A stretch of DNA of 64,000 nt from Dysgonomonas sp. 511 (lineage in GTDB: Bacteria > Bacteroidota > Bacteroidia > Bacteroidales > Dysgonomonadaceae). The position numbers and the translations under genes are program-made. Of the stretch, positions 53,523 to 61,509 are shown piece by piece; the first letter of the stretch is position 1; each line of letters starts with the position of its first letter. The stretch spans positions 1 through 64,000 of the forward strand of contig NZ_QVMQ01000012.1 in NCBI RefSeq assembly GCF_010501105.1. The letters run 5' to 3'. The notes beneath the pieces were generated by a model, which was not told the DNA's origin, did not search any database, and was given only the letters and a program-made list of their open reading frames with translations.

Positions 53523-54386
53523 CTATTCTTCTTTTTCAGGGAAAAGTTTTTTGAATACTTTCTGCATAAATCGTACAGGAGCATAAAGGAATAAGCCTAT
53601 TTTCAGCTCCGTACAGTTTTTATACGATTCTACTTCGCGTTTATTGTATTCGGCTCCTATGTAGTCCCTTATTGGGTTGAGGTATTCCAACAGTAAGTTT
53701 TCGTGGTTCCTGAATATCTGCATCAGAAGTCTTTCGTTTTTGCGATAGTCTATCATTGTAGAGCGCGAGACTTCCTTTATGCGGTAAAATACATGGAAGC
53801 CTTCGAGCTTGACCACCTTATCGTCTTTGTGGAGAAATGAGAGCCAGAAATCCCAGTCTTCGAGCCCTTCTACCATATTTGTATTATAGCCTGTTGTCTT
53901 TTCGAAATCTTCTTTCTTGAAGATACCGCTTACGGATATGAAGTTTTCTTCGAACAGGTTCTTGTAAATATAGCCGGGTTTTCTAAGTTTTTTGTTCTTT
54001 GCTCCGAATAAGATAAGGTCGCTGTAAACCAGTTTTGTATCGGGTTCTTTTTCGAATATATCTATGGCTTCGGCTACATACCTGCTGCCTACCTTGTCGT
54101 CGCCGTCGAGAGGCAATATATACTTACCTTCGGCTTTGCTGATGGCAAAGTTGCGGGTGTCGGATACGCCGCTATTCTCTTTCCGGTAATATCTGAACCT
54201 GTTGTCTTTATGTGCCCATTCGTTGGCTATGGCTTCTGTATTGTCGGTCGAGCCATCGTTGACTATGATACATTCCCAATAAGGATATTCCTGATCGAGA
54301 ACCGATTGCAGAGTTTCCGACAAGAATGTCCCCTGATTGTAGCATGGGACGATGATGGATATGACAGGTTTTACAGCTTGAGCCAT
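53523..54386 (-). CDS. GT2-family glycosyltransferase
   Basis: 287 residues. It starts PVISIIVPCYNQGTFLSETLQSVL, then IVNDGSTDNTEAIANEW, SGVSDTRNFAISKAEG and LPLDGDDKVGSRYV near 93, the usual GT2 order. A second block near 170 (VEGLEDWDFWLSFLHKDDK) is the acceptor-side motif of this subgroup. The start overlaps the preceding gene by 16 bases, so they are translated together. Assembles a surface polysaccharide repeat unit or core; sugar unknown. Confidence 0.9.
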   Translation of the reverse strand: MAQAVKPVISIIVPCYNQGTFLSETLQSVLDQEYPYWECIIVNDGSTDNTEAIANEWAHKDNRFRYYRKENSGVSDTRNFAISKAEGKYILPLDGDDKVGSRYVAEAIDIFEKEPDTKLVYSDLILFGAKNKKLRKPGYIYKNLFEENFISVSGIFKKEDFEKTTGYNTNMVEGLEDWDFWLSFLHKDDKVVKLEGFHVFYRIKEVSRSTMIDYRKNERLLMQIFRNHENLLLEYLNPIRDYIGAEYNKREVESYKNCTELKIGLFLYAPVRFMQKVFKKLFPEKEE

Positions 54387-55159
54387 TTAAGGAATCCTAC
54401 TTTTTTTAGAAATCTTACACTTACAGAACTTTTCAGCCTGTAAAGTTCGTCTTTTTTTTCCATCCACTCTTTATAGATGGAGTAATATAACGGATATTTT
54501 TCTTTTATGTGCCCTTCTTTTTCGTGCCAGAGTGCAGCGAAATTTTCTGGCTGCGAACTAATGCCGTCAAGATAGAATGTAGAGAAATACTTATCTATAT
54601 ATTTATACGAACATCTTAGCAGGCAAACGGCATCTATAAAGAAAGCCCAGTCGGCTACTACTCTCATACCCTGATCGTAGTACCCATATTCTACCAGCAG
54701 TTGCTTACTGATAAATGTGGCGCAATGCGGCAGCGAACTTTCTGCAAAAAACTTAAAGTCTAAATATGGGGGATATGTTTTTATATACGTTTGTCCGTTA
54801 CTGTCAGCTATTTGCAGGTTGTAATAGATAATGTCTTCGCCACTTATGTCTTTTATCAACCCGCTTAAATCGGTAGCAGCATTTATTGTATCGCCACTAT
54901 TGACAAACAGGAGGTATTCGCCACCGGCTTTTTCTATCCCCTTGTTCATCGCATGGTAGATTCCGGTGTCGGGTTCGCTTATCCAATAAGCAATTTTGCC
55001 GTTCTGTTCTTTTATATAATCAACACTATTGTCTTTAGAGCCGCCGTCTATTACAATATATTCTATATCATCGGATAGTTGCGGGACTATGCTCCTGATT
55101 GTTTTTTTCAATCCCGGAGCATTATTGTAATTTATGGTAATAATAGACAGGCGTTTCAT
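54371..55159 (-). CDS. GT2-family glycosyltransferase (WcaA-like)
   Basis: 262 residues. Motifs LSIITINYNNAPGLKKTI, VIDGGSKDNSVDYI, SEPDTGIYHAMNKGI and LFVNSGDTI near 90 mark the colanic-acid-type GT2 subgroup. Very similar in layout to the 31156-31974 product. The start overlaps the stop of the upstream gene as ATGA. Role in the polysaccharide operon is inferred from context. Confidence 0.9.
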   Translation of the reverse strand: MKRLSIITINYNNAPGLKKTIRSIVPQLSDDIEYIVIDGGSKDNSVDYIKEQNGKIAYWISEPDTGIYHAMNKGIEKAGGEYLLFVNSGDTINAATDLSGLIKDISGEDIIYYNLQIADSNGQTYIKTYPPYLDFKFFAESSLPHCATFISKQLLVEYGYYDQGMRVVADWAFFIDAVCLLRCSYKYIDKYFSTFYLDGISSQPENFAALWHEKEGHIKEKYPLYYSIYKEWMEKKDELYRLKSSVSVRFLKKVGFLKWLKL

Positions 55160-55956
55160 TTATCGTGTTTTTTCTGATAAAGATACAAACCTATCAGGCA
55201 ACAAGTCTCGTACCAACTCCAAAAAAGTGAAAGGAATATTCCTCTTAACCCATCTTTGTAGCCTTTATAATCCAGATAGCAGGATTTAAAAGCTCGGAAC
55301 GGAGCGGTCAGGATACCTTTTAGCCCTGTACGGATATTGCGCGTATATCGCGACTTGGGTTCTATTTTTATGTATCTCCAATGTTTCTCCAACAGTTGCG
55401 AGTAACTGTTCATCCATAGGTGAGTAATATAATTTTCTCCTTTGTATTCTATGTAGCCGTCTCTGTAACCTTCGAGTACATTCCTGCCGCGATGCACGAT
55501 CGGAAGAAAATTATACCTGTTTTTGTGCAAGAGGCTTGTTTTTGATTTTATCCCTCCCCATACTGTACCGTTCAGTCTTCTGTTTTTGAAATAGAATATC
55601 CATGGTATAACGTAGCCGCCAATATCATTGGGGATGCCTTTGGCGAACAACTCCCTTATTTCGGTTACGAGTGACTGGTTAAAACGTTCGTCAGGATCGG
55701 GAATCAACAGCCAGTCGTGTTTCAACTTTCCTATAAATTCGTGATGGATGATTTCTACGATAGGCACTCTTTCGTGAGAGTATATATTAGCTGTAAATTC
55801 TTTAGCAATATCTATTGTGGAATCGGTAGAGCCGAGGTCTACAAATATTATCTCGTCACAAAAATTTATGGAAGAAAAGCAATCGCGTATGAGGTCTTCT
55901 TCGTTGAAGCCAACAACTATGGCACTTATAGGCAGTTTGTCTTTTTTTTCTTCCAT
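55156..55956 (-). CDS. GT2-family glycosyltransferase (WaaE/LgtF-like)
   Basis: 266 residues from the ATG at 55956; an upstream in-frame TTG at 55968 is less likely. The pattern ISAIVVGFNEEDLIRDCFSSI, IIFVDLGSTDSTIDIA and LIPDPDERFNQSL near 90 belongs to the WaaE/LgtF beta-glucosyltransferase-like group. The C-terminal region carries hydrophobic segments (LRGIFLSLFWSWYETCCLIGLYLY) that may anchor it to the membrane. The gene starts 5 bases after the fucosyltransferase-like gene. Confidence 0.88.
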   Translation of the reverse strand: MEEKKDKLPISAIVVGFNEEDLIRDCFSSINFCDEIIFVDLGSTDSTIDIAKEFTANIYSHERVPIVEIIHHEFIGKLKHDWLLIPDPDERFNQSLVTEIRELFAKGIPNDIGGYVIPWIFYFKNRRLNGTVWGGIKSKTSLLHKNRYNFLPIVHRGRNVLEGYRDGYIEYKGENYITHLWMNSYSQLLEKHWRYIKIEPKSRYTRNIRTGLKGILTAPFRAFKSCYLDYKGYKDGLRGIFLSLFWSWYETCCLIGLYLYQKKHDK

Positions 55957-55961
55957 GAAAA

Positions 55962-56945
55962 TTACCAAATTAACCAGTTTTCAAAATCGAGGCCGAAATT
56001 TGTTCCTTCCTTCATGCGCATACCCAGATACATTCCCGGATTGGAACTGAACGTGCCGATAAACAATTGAGATTGGCTCAATATATCTATAGATGCAAAT
56101 AGACGAAGGTGCGAATCTTTGATATGCTTCTTACCTTGTCCGAAAAAAGCCGAATGTACATATCCGGTTTCTTCTTCGCCACAGAATGTATATATATTCG
56201 ATCCGGGTGCGATTGTTTTTAATTCTTTTATTACCGAATAGTCGTCGGTAAGTACGAATATGTTGTCCAGATTGGCTTTCAGTGAACGAGCCTTGTTTAT
56301 ATAATCTGCTGTAGAATACACATTACTTTCTTTGTCCTTATCTCCTTTTCTTATATGGAATCCGGTGTATTCGGCTGGTATTTCTATTGTCTTTTTTATT
56401 TGTACCGTTTCTTTCTCGGTAGTGGAATTATATTTCCATGTGATAGCTATCAAATGCCTGCAGATATCAAGTATATCGCCTTCAATGCCTAATTGGGGAA
56501 AGGAATAGTGTTTGTTCTCCATATTCCTGTCGTGGAATTTCAGCCATAGATCTTGAGTAAGGAAATCTACATTATTCCATTTTTTATACCACCAGATTTT
56601 AAATTTTTCTTTCTCTGTGAAAAAGAGAGGAAAGTCGATATGGTTGCGTTTATTATATTTCTGGTGAAATAATCTAGCCGAATTATCGAAAAATGGCATT
56701 TTTATTTCTTCTTTCTCTTCGCAAAATGGCAGGAAATAATCTGTCCATCCTTTTTCGAAGCCAAAGCCTGCATCTGCCGAATAGAGTGTAAACTGGATTT
56801 TGTGTTCCAGGCAATAGAGCATGGCCAGAATCATATTGTTATATTCAGAGAAGAAACCGGCTTCGTATCCTAAATGGAATACCAGTTTTTCCTTGAAAGA
56901 ACTATTCAATGCCTTATATTTTTCCAGTAATATATTGCTGTCCAT
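55962..56945 (-). CDS. Fucosyltransferase-superfamily glycosyltransferase
   Basis: 327 residues, GT-B-like. The HXRXGD motif typical of the alpha-1,2/1,6- and protein-O-fucosyltransferase superfamily (GT11/GT23/NodZ-like) is FHIRKGDK at 196-203. A late block DILSQSQLFIGTFSSNPGMYLGMRMKE near 290-315 matches the donor-binding C-terminal motif (SSN..R). The N-terminal half lacks recognisable motifs. The donor is probably GDP-linked fucose or a related 6-deoxyhexose, by family knowledge. It lies between the ABC transporter genes and the GT2 genes; no fucose synthesis genes are in the window. Confidence 0.7.
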   Translation of the reverse strand: MDSNILLEKYKALNSSFKEKLVFHLGYEAGFFSEYNNMILAMLYCLEHKIQFTLYSADAGFGFEKGWTDYFLPFCEEKEEIKMPFFDNSARLFHQKYNKRNHIDFPLFFTEKEKFKIWWYKKWNNVDFLTQDLWLKFHDRNMENKHYSFPQLGIEGDILDICRHLIAITWKYNSTTEKETVQIKKTIEIPAEYTGFHIRKGDKDKESNVYSTADYINKARSLKANLDNIFVLTDDYSVIKELKTIAPGSNIYTFCGEEETGYVHSAFFGQGKKHIKDSHLRLFASIDILSQSQLFIGTFSSNPGMYLGMRMKEGTNFGLDFENWLIW

Positions 56946-56950
56946 TCACT

Positions 56951-58213
56951 TTATTTGAGCATTAACAACCCGCACGAATCGTAGTTAAATTCCAATCCTG
57001 TGGCTCCAATGATTCCGTTCGACTCTATCATTACAAATTGCGGGATATTAATCAGCGATTCCACATTGGGCTGTGTAACATCTATATCCAGTACAAAGTT
57101 TCCTTTAGTCAGGTTGTCAGGCAGTTCGAGGATTTCGTTTATCTCAAAAGCACCTTCTTCGTATGTAGGCACGCGGCCGTATAAATGGCCGGGAGAATAT
57201 ATGCCCTGCAATATTCCCTTCAGGTCGTAGAGACGTATTTCGAGCGCCATTTTCTTCCTCTCCTGTATTTCTCCTTTTATGGAAATGGTAAGCTTTGTAT
57301 TCTCCTGGTTTATATTGACAAAATTACTATCCGAACCGTTTATCGTTATTTCATTTAGCTTGATATGCGAGTGGCATTTTTTTACCCCGTCCATTATTCT
57401 CGACGAACCATCGAGATGGCTGTAATGCTCCATATACACATTGATGGCTTCGCTTACCGAACCCGAGAAGTTAAGCTGTCCGTCTTTCAGTATTACAGCC
57501 TTTGTGCACAGCGATTCCACTGCACCCATATTATGGCTTACGAACAATACGGTTCGCCCTTCGCCCCTCGATACGTCCTGCATCTTTCCGATAGCCTTCT
57601 TCTGAAATTCGGCATCGCCAACAGCAAGTACTTCGTCTACCACCAGTATTTCGGGTTCGAGGTGGGCAGCGATGGCAAACCCAAGGCGCACGGTCATACC
57701 CGAAGAATAGCGTTTTACGGGGGTGTCGATATATTTTTCTACTCCGGCAAAGGCAACTATTTCGTCCAGTTTACGCGAAATCTCATTTCTGGTCATACCC
57801 ATGATAGAGCCGTTCATATAGATATTTTCCCGCCCTGTCAGTTCGGGATGGAAGCCAGTACCTACTTCGAGCAGCGAGGCTATACGTCCCTTCGCCTTTA
57901 TCGACCCTGTGGTGGGCGAGGTTACCCGCGACAGTATCTTCAATAGGGTTGATTTTCCTGCCCCGTTTTTTCCTATTATGCCGAGTACTTCCCCTTGTTT
58001 TACTTCGAAGCTGATATCGCGCAATGCCCACACGTATTCGCCAATAGCTTTGGATGAGCGGTCGTTAACTTCGCCTATTTTCAGGTATGGGTCTTCTTTG
58101 CCCCTCACCTTGTGCCACCATCGGTTGAGGTCGTGGCTGATAGTGCCTGTGCCTATAACACCCAGACGGTATTGCTTCGATATATTTTCAAATTGTATTG
58201 CTATGTCTGACAT
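56951..58213 (-). CDS. wzt: ABC transporter ATPase for polysaccharide export (Wzt)
   Basis: 420 residues. ATPase domain about 1-260: Walker A IIGKNGAGKSTLLK, signature VKRYSSGMTVRLGF, Walker B PEILVVDEVLAVGD, His switch FVSHNM. Residues about 280-420 form the C-terminal Wzt carbohydrate-binding domain (KLTISIKGEI...GNFVLDIDVTQPN...GATGLEFNYDSCG). That extended domain recognises the non-reducing end of the finished glycan before export. It pairs with the permease encoded 20 bases upstream. This identifies the pathway as ABC-transporter-dependent O-polysaccharide or glycan secretion. Confidence 0.95.
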   Translation of the reverse strand: MSDIAIQFENISKQYRLGVIGTGTISHDLNRWWHKVRGKEDPYLKIGEVNDRSSKAIGEYVWALRDISFEVKQGEVLGIIGKNGAGKSTLLKILSRVTSPTTGSIKAKGRIASLLEVGTGFHPELTGRENIYMNGSIMGMTRNEISRKLDEIVAFAGVEKYIDTPVKRYSSGMTVRLGFAIAAHLEPEILVVDEVLAVGDAEFQKKAIGKMQDVSRGEGRTVLFVSHNMGAVESLCTKAVILKDGQLNFSGSVSEAINVYMEHYSHLDGSSRIMDGVKKCHSHIKLNEITINGSDSNFVNINQENTKLTISIKGEIQERKKMALEIRLYDLKGILQGIYSPGHLYGRVPTYEEGAFEINEILELPDNLTKGNFVLDIDVTQPNVESLINIPQFVMIESNGIIGATGLEFNYDSCGLLMLK

Positions 58214-58233
58214 TTTCTTCTGCTCCTTTTGTT

Positions 58234-59097
58234 CTATACTACATCTATGAAGCTGCGTTCTACCTTGTTGAATATCCAGATGCCGAATATCATTGAAAAC
58301 AGAGTGACAACGATGCTATATGTGAATGATAACCATGTAAATGTACCTACGCCCATCCATCCGTAGCGCATTACTTCGATGATGGAAGTTAGCGGATTCA
58401 ACTGGATTATCCACATATAATCAGCATAATTTTGTTCCATTACCGATAGGGGATATATTACAGGTGTTATATACATCCATAGCGAACTGATAAATGTAAA
58501 TAATATGGCAAGGTCGCGGTATTTGGTGGTCATAGAAGATACGATCATACCGAATCCTATACCGAATCCTGCCAGCAGGAATATAAGCAACGGGAATAAA
58601 AGGATATATGCGTTAGGTGTAATAGCGGCATCTGTGAAGAAGCAGTAATACAAATATGCAATGAAGAAGAGCGTAAACTGAATAAAAAACTTTAACAGAC
58701 CCGATATAGCCCCCGAAATGGGAACTACCAGCCTCGGAAAATAAACTTTGCTGAATACACTTGCATTGGACGAAAATGTGCCCGAACCTTTATTCAGGCA
58801 TTCGAGAAAATAGTTCCAGCAAACGATCCCCGAAAGGTAAAATAGCACCTGTGGCAAGCCATCGGTAGAGATTTGCGCTATACCTCCAAACACGAACATG
58901 TAAAGTATGGTGGTGAACAAGGCTTGGATAACATACCAGAAAGGACCTAATATGGTTTGTTTGTATTGCGTGACTATATCGCGGTGGATGTACATCCTTA
59001 CCAGGTCGCGGTATTTCCACACTTCTTTTATGTTCAGAGAGAAATTGCTGCCTCGAGGCTTTATTACAATGTCCCAATGTTCTTTTTCAATCTCCAT
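58234..59097 (-). CDS. wzm: ABC-2 type polysaccharide export permease (Wzm)
   Basis: 287 residues. The cytoplasmic N terminus KEVWKYRDLVRMYIHRDIVTQYKQTILGPFWYVIQ is the hallmark of Wzm permeases, followed by six hydrophobic segments (LFTTILYMFVFGGI; FLYLSGIVCWNYFL; FIQFTLFFIAYLYY and others) and the conserved WMYITPVIYPLS near 205. It forms the inner-membrane channel that moves undecaprenyl-linked polymer, energised by the Wzt ATPase encoded downstream. First gene of the ten-gene operon, with a promoter 38 bases upstream. Confidence 0.95.
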   Translation of the reverse strand: MEIEKEHWDIVIKPRGSNFSLNIKEVWKYRDLVRMYIHRDIVTQYKQTILGPFWYVIQALFTTILYMFVFGGIAQISTDGLPQVLFYLSGIVCWNYFLECLNKGSGTFSSNASVFSKVYFPRLVVPISGAISGLLKFFIQFTLFFIAYLYYCFFTDAAITPNAYILLFPLLIFLLAGFGIGFGMIVSSMTTKYRDLAILFTFISSLWMYITPVIYPLSVMEQNYADYMWIIQLNPLTSIIEVMRYGWMGVGTFTWLSFTYSIVVTLFSMIFGIWIFNKVERSFIDVV

Positions 59098-59134
59098 TAT
59101 TTAGCTATTGTTTGTGCCTTTTTGTTACAGCCTA

Positions 59135-59142
59135 CAAAGTTA
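59135..59142 (-). promoter_or_regulatory. -7 box of the polysaccharide operon
   Basis: TAACTTTG on the minus strand, 38 bases before the Wzm start. No other promoter match is seen within the operon, whose genes overlap or lie within 65 bases of each other. Confidence 0.6.
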
Positions 59143-59187
59143 GTTATTTTTGCTTGCTTTTTGTTTTTTCCGTCTCCTAATATATAC

Positions 59188-59218
59188 AAAAAAACCTATA
59201 TGAGTATTCTCATATAGG
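59188..59218 (-). terminator. Intrinsic terminator of the small lipoprotein gene
   Basis: On the minus strand CCTATATGAG, loop AATA, CTCATATAGG, then TTTTTTT. It lies 31 bases after the stop codon. Confidence 0.93.
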
Positions 59219-59248
59219 CTTCTTAATTTCTTCTAATTGTGCCGAAGC

Positions 59249-59467
59249 TTATTTCTTAACTTCTTCTACAATTTCTTCTACTTTAGCAGCAGCAGAGTCA
59301 ACAACAGCAGCAACTGAGTCGCCTTCAGCTTTAGCATCTTCTATAACTGCATCTACTTTAGCAGCGATAGAGTCTGTGTCAGTTCCTTCTGTAGTTTGTG
59401 TTTTGTTTCCGCAAGCAGCGAATGAGATTGCAACAGCAACAGCAGCAAATAATACTAATTTTTTCAT
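59249..59467 (-). CDS. Small Ala/Val/Glu-rich lipoprotein
   Basis: 72 residues. Signal peptide MKKLVLFAAVAVAISFAAC with the lipobox FAAC, so a lipid-anchored mature protein of about 54 residues. The mature part is a short Thr-rich linker (GNKTQTTEGTDTD) followed by an uninterrupted predicted helix of small and acidic residues (SIAAKVDAVIEDAKAEG, then SVAAVVDSAAAKVEEIVEE) ending in VKK. It has its own strong promoter and terminator and uses few different codons, suggesting high expression. Size, lipid anchor, helical body and C-terminal lysines recall Braun-type lipoproteins, but there is no sequence homology that I can show. Confidence 0.8.
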   Translation of the reverse strand: MKKLVLFAAVAVAISFAACGNKTQTTEGTDTDSIAAKVDAVIEDAKAEGDSVAAVVDSAAAKVEEIVEEVKK

Positions 59468-59534
59468 CTTTCTTTTCTGTTAAAACTTAAACGGTAAATG
59501 TTCTTTTTCGGTTATCCTTTTACATAACACGGTG

Positions 59535-59542
59535 CAAAGATA
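59535..59542 (-). promoter_or_regulatory. -7 box of the small lipoprotein gene
   Basis: Exact TATCTTTG on the minus strand, giving a 5' leader of about 60 bases. Confidence 0.65.
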
Positions 59543-59647
59543 AACATATTCTTGATATGTCATCTAACACAAATACATTTTTTTTAATGTTTTTTTTGCC
59601 AAAATATATATTTTTTTGAAATAGAAAATGGTTGTTGGTCTAACTGC

Positions 59648-61315
59648 TTAATTTTCATACAAATACCTTTTTATGCTTTTTTTAGGAGTCTTTTCAAACT
59701 CGCTTGGGTATATCTGTATGGCAGTTATATTTTCGAATGCTGCAAGCTTTTTATTCAGGTTTTGGCGGTTTTCTTCCATTATTGCCGGCAACATCTCGTG
59801 GTCTACCTGTGCGGCATCCATCGTTTCGTAGTCGGGATGTGCAAGTGCAACCAGCTTACCATTCCGTTCTACAACAAGGCTTTCGAGTATAAACGGCATA
59901 TTGTTGAGACGGGCTTCAATTTCTTCGGGGAATATGTTTTGCCCATTAGGCCCCAATAGCATAGTTTTGCTGCGCCCCCTGATGAAAATACGGTTGTCTC
60001 TGTCTATTGTCCCCAGGTCGCCGGTTCTGAGCCAGCCATCTTCTGTGAATGCGGCTTTTGTAGCTTCTTCGTTCTTATAATAGCCTATCATTACGTTCTC
60101 GCCACGCACTTGTATTTCTCCTACAGTGTTGTATGGGTCGTCGGAGTCTATACGTACTTCCATTATATTGTCCAACACTTTTCCGCACGAGGTAGGGATA
60201 AAGTCGTAGTTGTGGTCGTACGATATCAGCGGGGCGCATTCTGTCATCCCATATCCTACAGTGAAAGGGAACTTGATTTTGTGCAGGAATGCTTCCACTT
60301 CCTGGTTCAGAGCTGCTCCACCGATAATCACTTCGTGGAAAGAGCCTCCGAGGGCTTCCATCATGCCTTTCCTTATTTTGGCGTATATCTGATCTCTTAC
60401 GATAGGTATTTTCAAAGCTGTTTTTATAGCCGGCCTTTCTATTTTCGGCAATATTGCCTTTTTATATATTTTCTCTATTACCAGAGGTACAGATATTATC
60501 AGGCTTGGTTTTATTTCGGCAAATGCTTCTGCCAGTATCTTCGGCGACGGTGCTTTGCCCAACAATGTAGTGTGCGAACCTTCCGTAAGCGAATAAAGAA
60601 ACTCGAATGCACATCCGTAAGCATGAGCCAGCGGCAGGAACGACACGATGTTCTGTCCTCTGAACAATAGTTTCAGATAGTGGGCATGAGTCACGTTGCC
60701 CGCTAGGTTGTTGGCCGATAGCATCACACCTTTGCTGAACCCTGTAGTACCCGAAGTATAATTGATGAGTACCAGCTCGGAGTTGTCGACTTCGGCATAT
60801 ACAATATCCTCTTGCGTAAAACCGTTCGGATATTTGCTTTTCATTTTTTCGTCCAGCGATTCGGTAATGAGCGACAAGCGTTCTCCTTTTTTCTCATAAA
60901 GGCAGGTAAACCTGAAATCGTTTACCGACAAAGCCCCCTTTATCTCTGGCAAGTGGTCTTCGTCCAACGATTCCCAAATGCTTGCCCCCGTAAACAAGAG
61001 TTTAGACTCGGAGTGATTTATTATGTGCTGAATATTATCGGCATGAAAATCCTGTAAGATAGGCACTATTATAGCGCCATAAGTAATCACCGCCAGATAG
61101 GTTATGCACCACGGTATATTGTTTTTACCTACCAACGCCACTTTGTCGCCTTTCTTTATATTGGCTTCGCTGAGTATTATATGTATGCGGGCTATTTCGC
61201 GCGCTATGTCTTTGTAATATAAGGATTCTTTGGTTGAGTAATCGGAAAGCCCCTTCAAATCCCAGTTATATCTAAAGCTGTCTTCGTATAATTTGATGAA
61301 ATTTTTATCAATCAT
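59648..61315 (-). CDS. AMP-dependent acyl-CoA synthetase/ligase
   Basis: 555 residues. The ANL-superfamily core motifs occur in order: P-loop-like LINYTSGTTGFSKGVML near 185, LPLAHAYG near 228, YGMTECAPLISYD near 355, WLRTGDLGTIDRDNRIFIRGRSK near 435-457, and the C-terminal catalytic Lys region EKTPKKSIKRYLYEN. The long-chain acyl-CoA synthetase subgroup is the best match. It activates a fatty acid to acyl-AMP and then acyl-CoA; the exact chain length is not deducible. No signal peptide. Monocistronic; divergent from mtaB. Confidence 0.92.
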   Translation of the reverse strand: MIDKNFIKLYEDSFRYNWDLKGLSDYSTKESLYYKDIAREIARIHIILSEANIKKGDKVALVGKNNIPWCITYLAVITYGAIIVPILQDFHADNIQHIINHSESKLLFTGASIWESLDEDHLPEIKGALSVNDFRFTCLYEKKGERLSLITESLDEKMKSKYPNGFTQEDIVYAEVDNSELVLINYTSGTTGFSKGVMLSANNLAGNVTHAHYLKLLFRGQNIVSFLPLAHAYGCAFEFLYSLTEGSHTTLLGKAPSPKILAEAFAEIKPSLIISVPLVIEKIYKKAILPKIERPAIKTALKIPIVRDQIYAKIRKGMMEALGGSFHEVIIGGAALNQEVEAFLHKIKFPFTVGYGMTECAPLISYDHNYDFIPTSCGKVLDNIMEVRIDSDDPYNTVGEIQVRGENVMIGYYKNEEATKAAFTEDGWLRTGDLGTIDRDNRIFIRGRSKTMLLGPNGQNIFPEEIEARLNNMPFILESLVVERNGKLVALAHPDYETMDAAQVDHEMLPAIMEENRQNLNKKLAAFENITAIQIYPSEFEKTPKKSIKRYLYEN

Positions 61316-61344
61316 TGTTTTTGCTCATTTAGGGTGATTTTGTG

Positions 61345-61352
61345 CAAAAATA
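61345..61352 (-). promoter_or_regulatory. -7 box of the acyl-CoA ligase gene
   Basis: TATTTTTG on the minus strand, 30 bases before the start at 61315. Confidence 0.55.
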
Positions 61353-61379
61353 AGTAGTCTGCATAGAATCTCCAACTTT

Positions 61380-61413
61380 TTTGTAATAAACTTCGCGTAA
61401 TTACCTACCTTTG
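61380..61413 (+). promoter_or_regulatory. Promoter of mtaB
   Basis: TTTG at 61380-61383, a 22-base spacer and TACCTTTG at 61406-61413 on the plus strand. The transcript would then carry the heptameric hairpin leader at 61428-61504. Confidence 0.6.
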
Positions 61414-61427
61414 TAAGTTGTTTTTAT

Positions 61428-61504
61428 AGTTAAAAGTTGGAAATTGAAAGTTGGAAGAGAACAAATTCATTTTCAACTTTCAATTTTTTACTTTCAATTT
61501 AACC
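61428..61504. repeat. 7-bp-phased array forming a hairpin in the mtaB leader
   Basis: Eleven successive heptamers from AGTTAAA and AGTTGGA to CTTTCAA, all in one 7-base phase. The first half reads in AGTTGGA/AATTGAA units and the second in the complementary CTTTCAA units, so AAATTGAAAGTTG (61441-61453) pairs perfectly with CAACTTTCAATTT (61474-61486). It ends 5 bases before the mtaB ATG. Confidence 0.75.
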
Positions 61505-61509
61505 GATAA

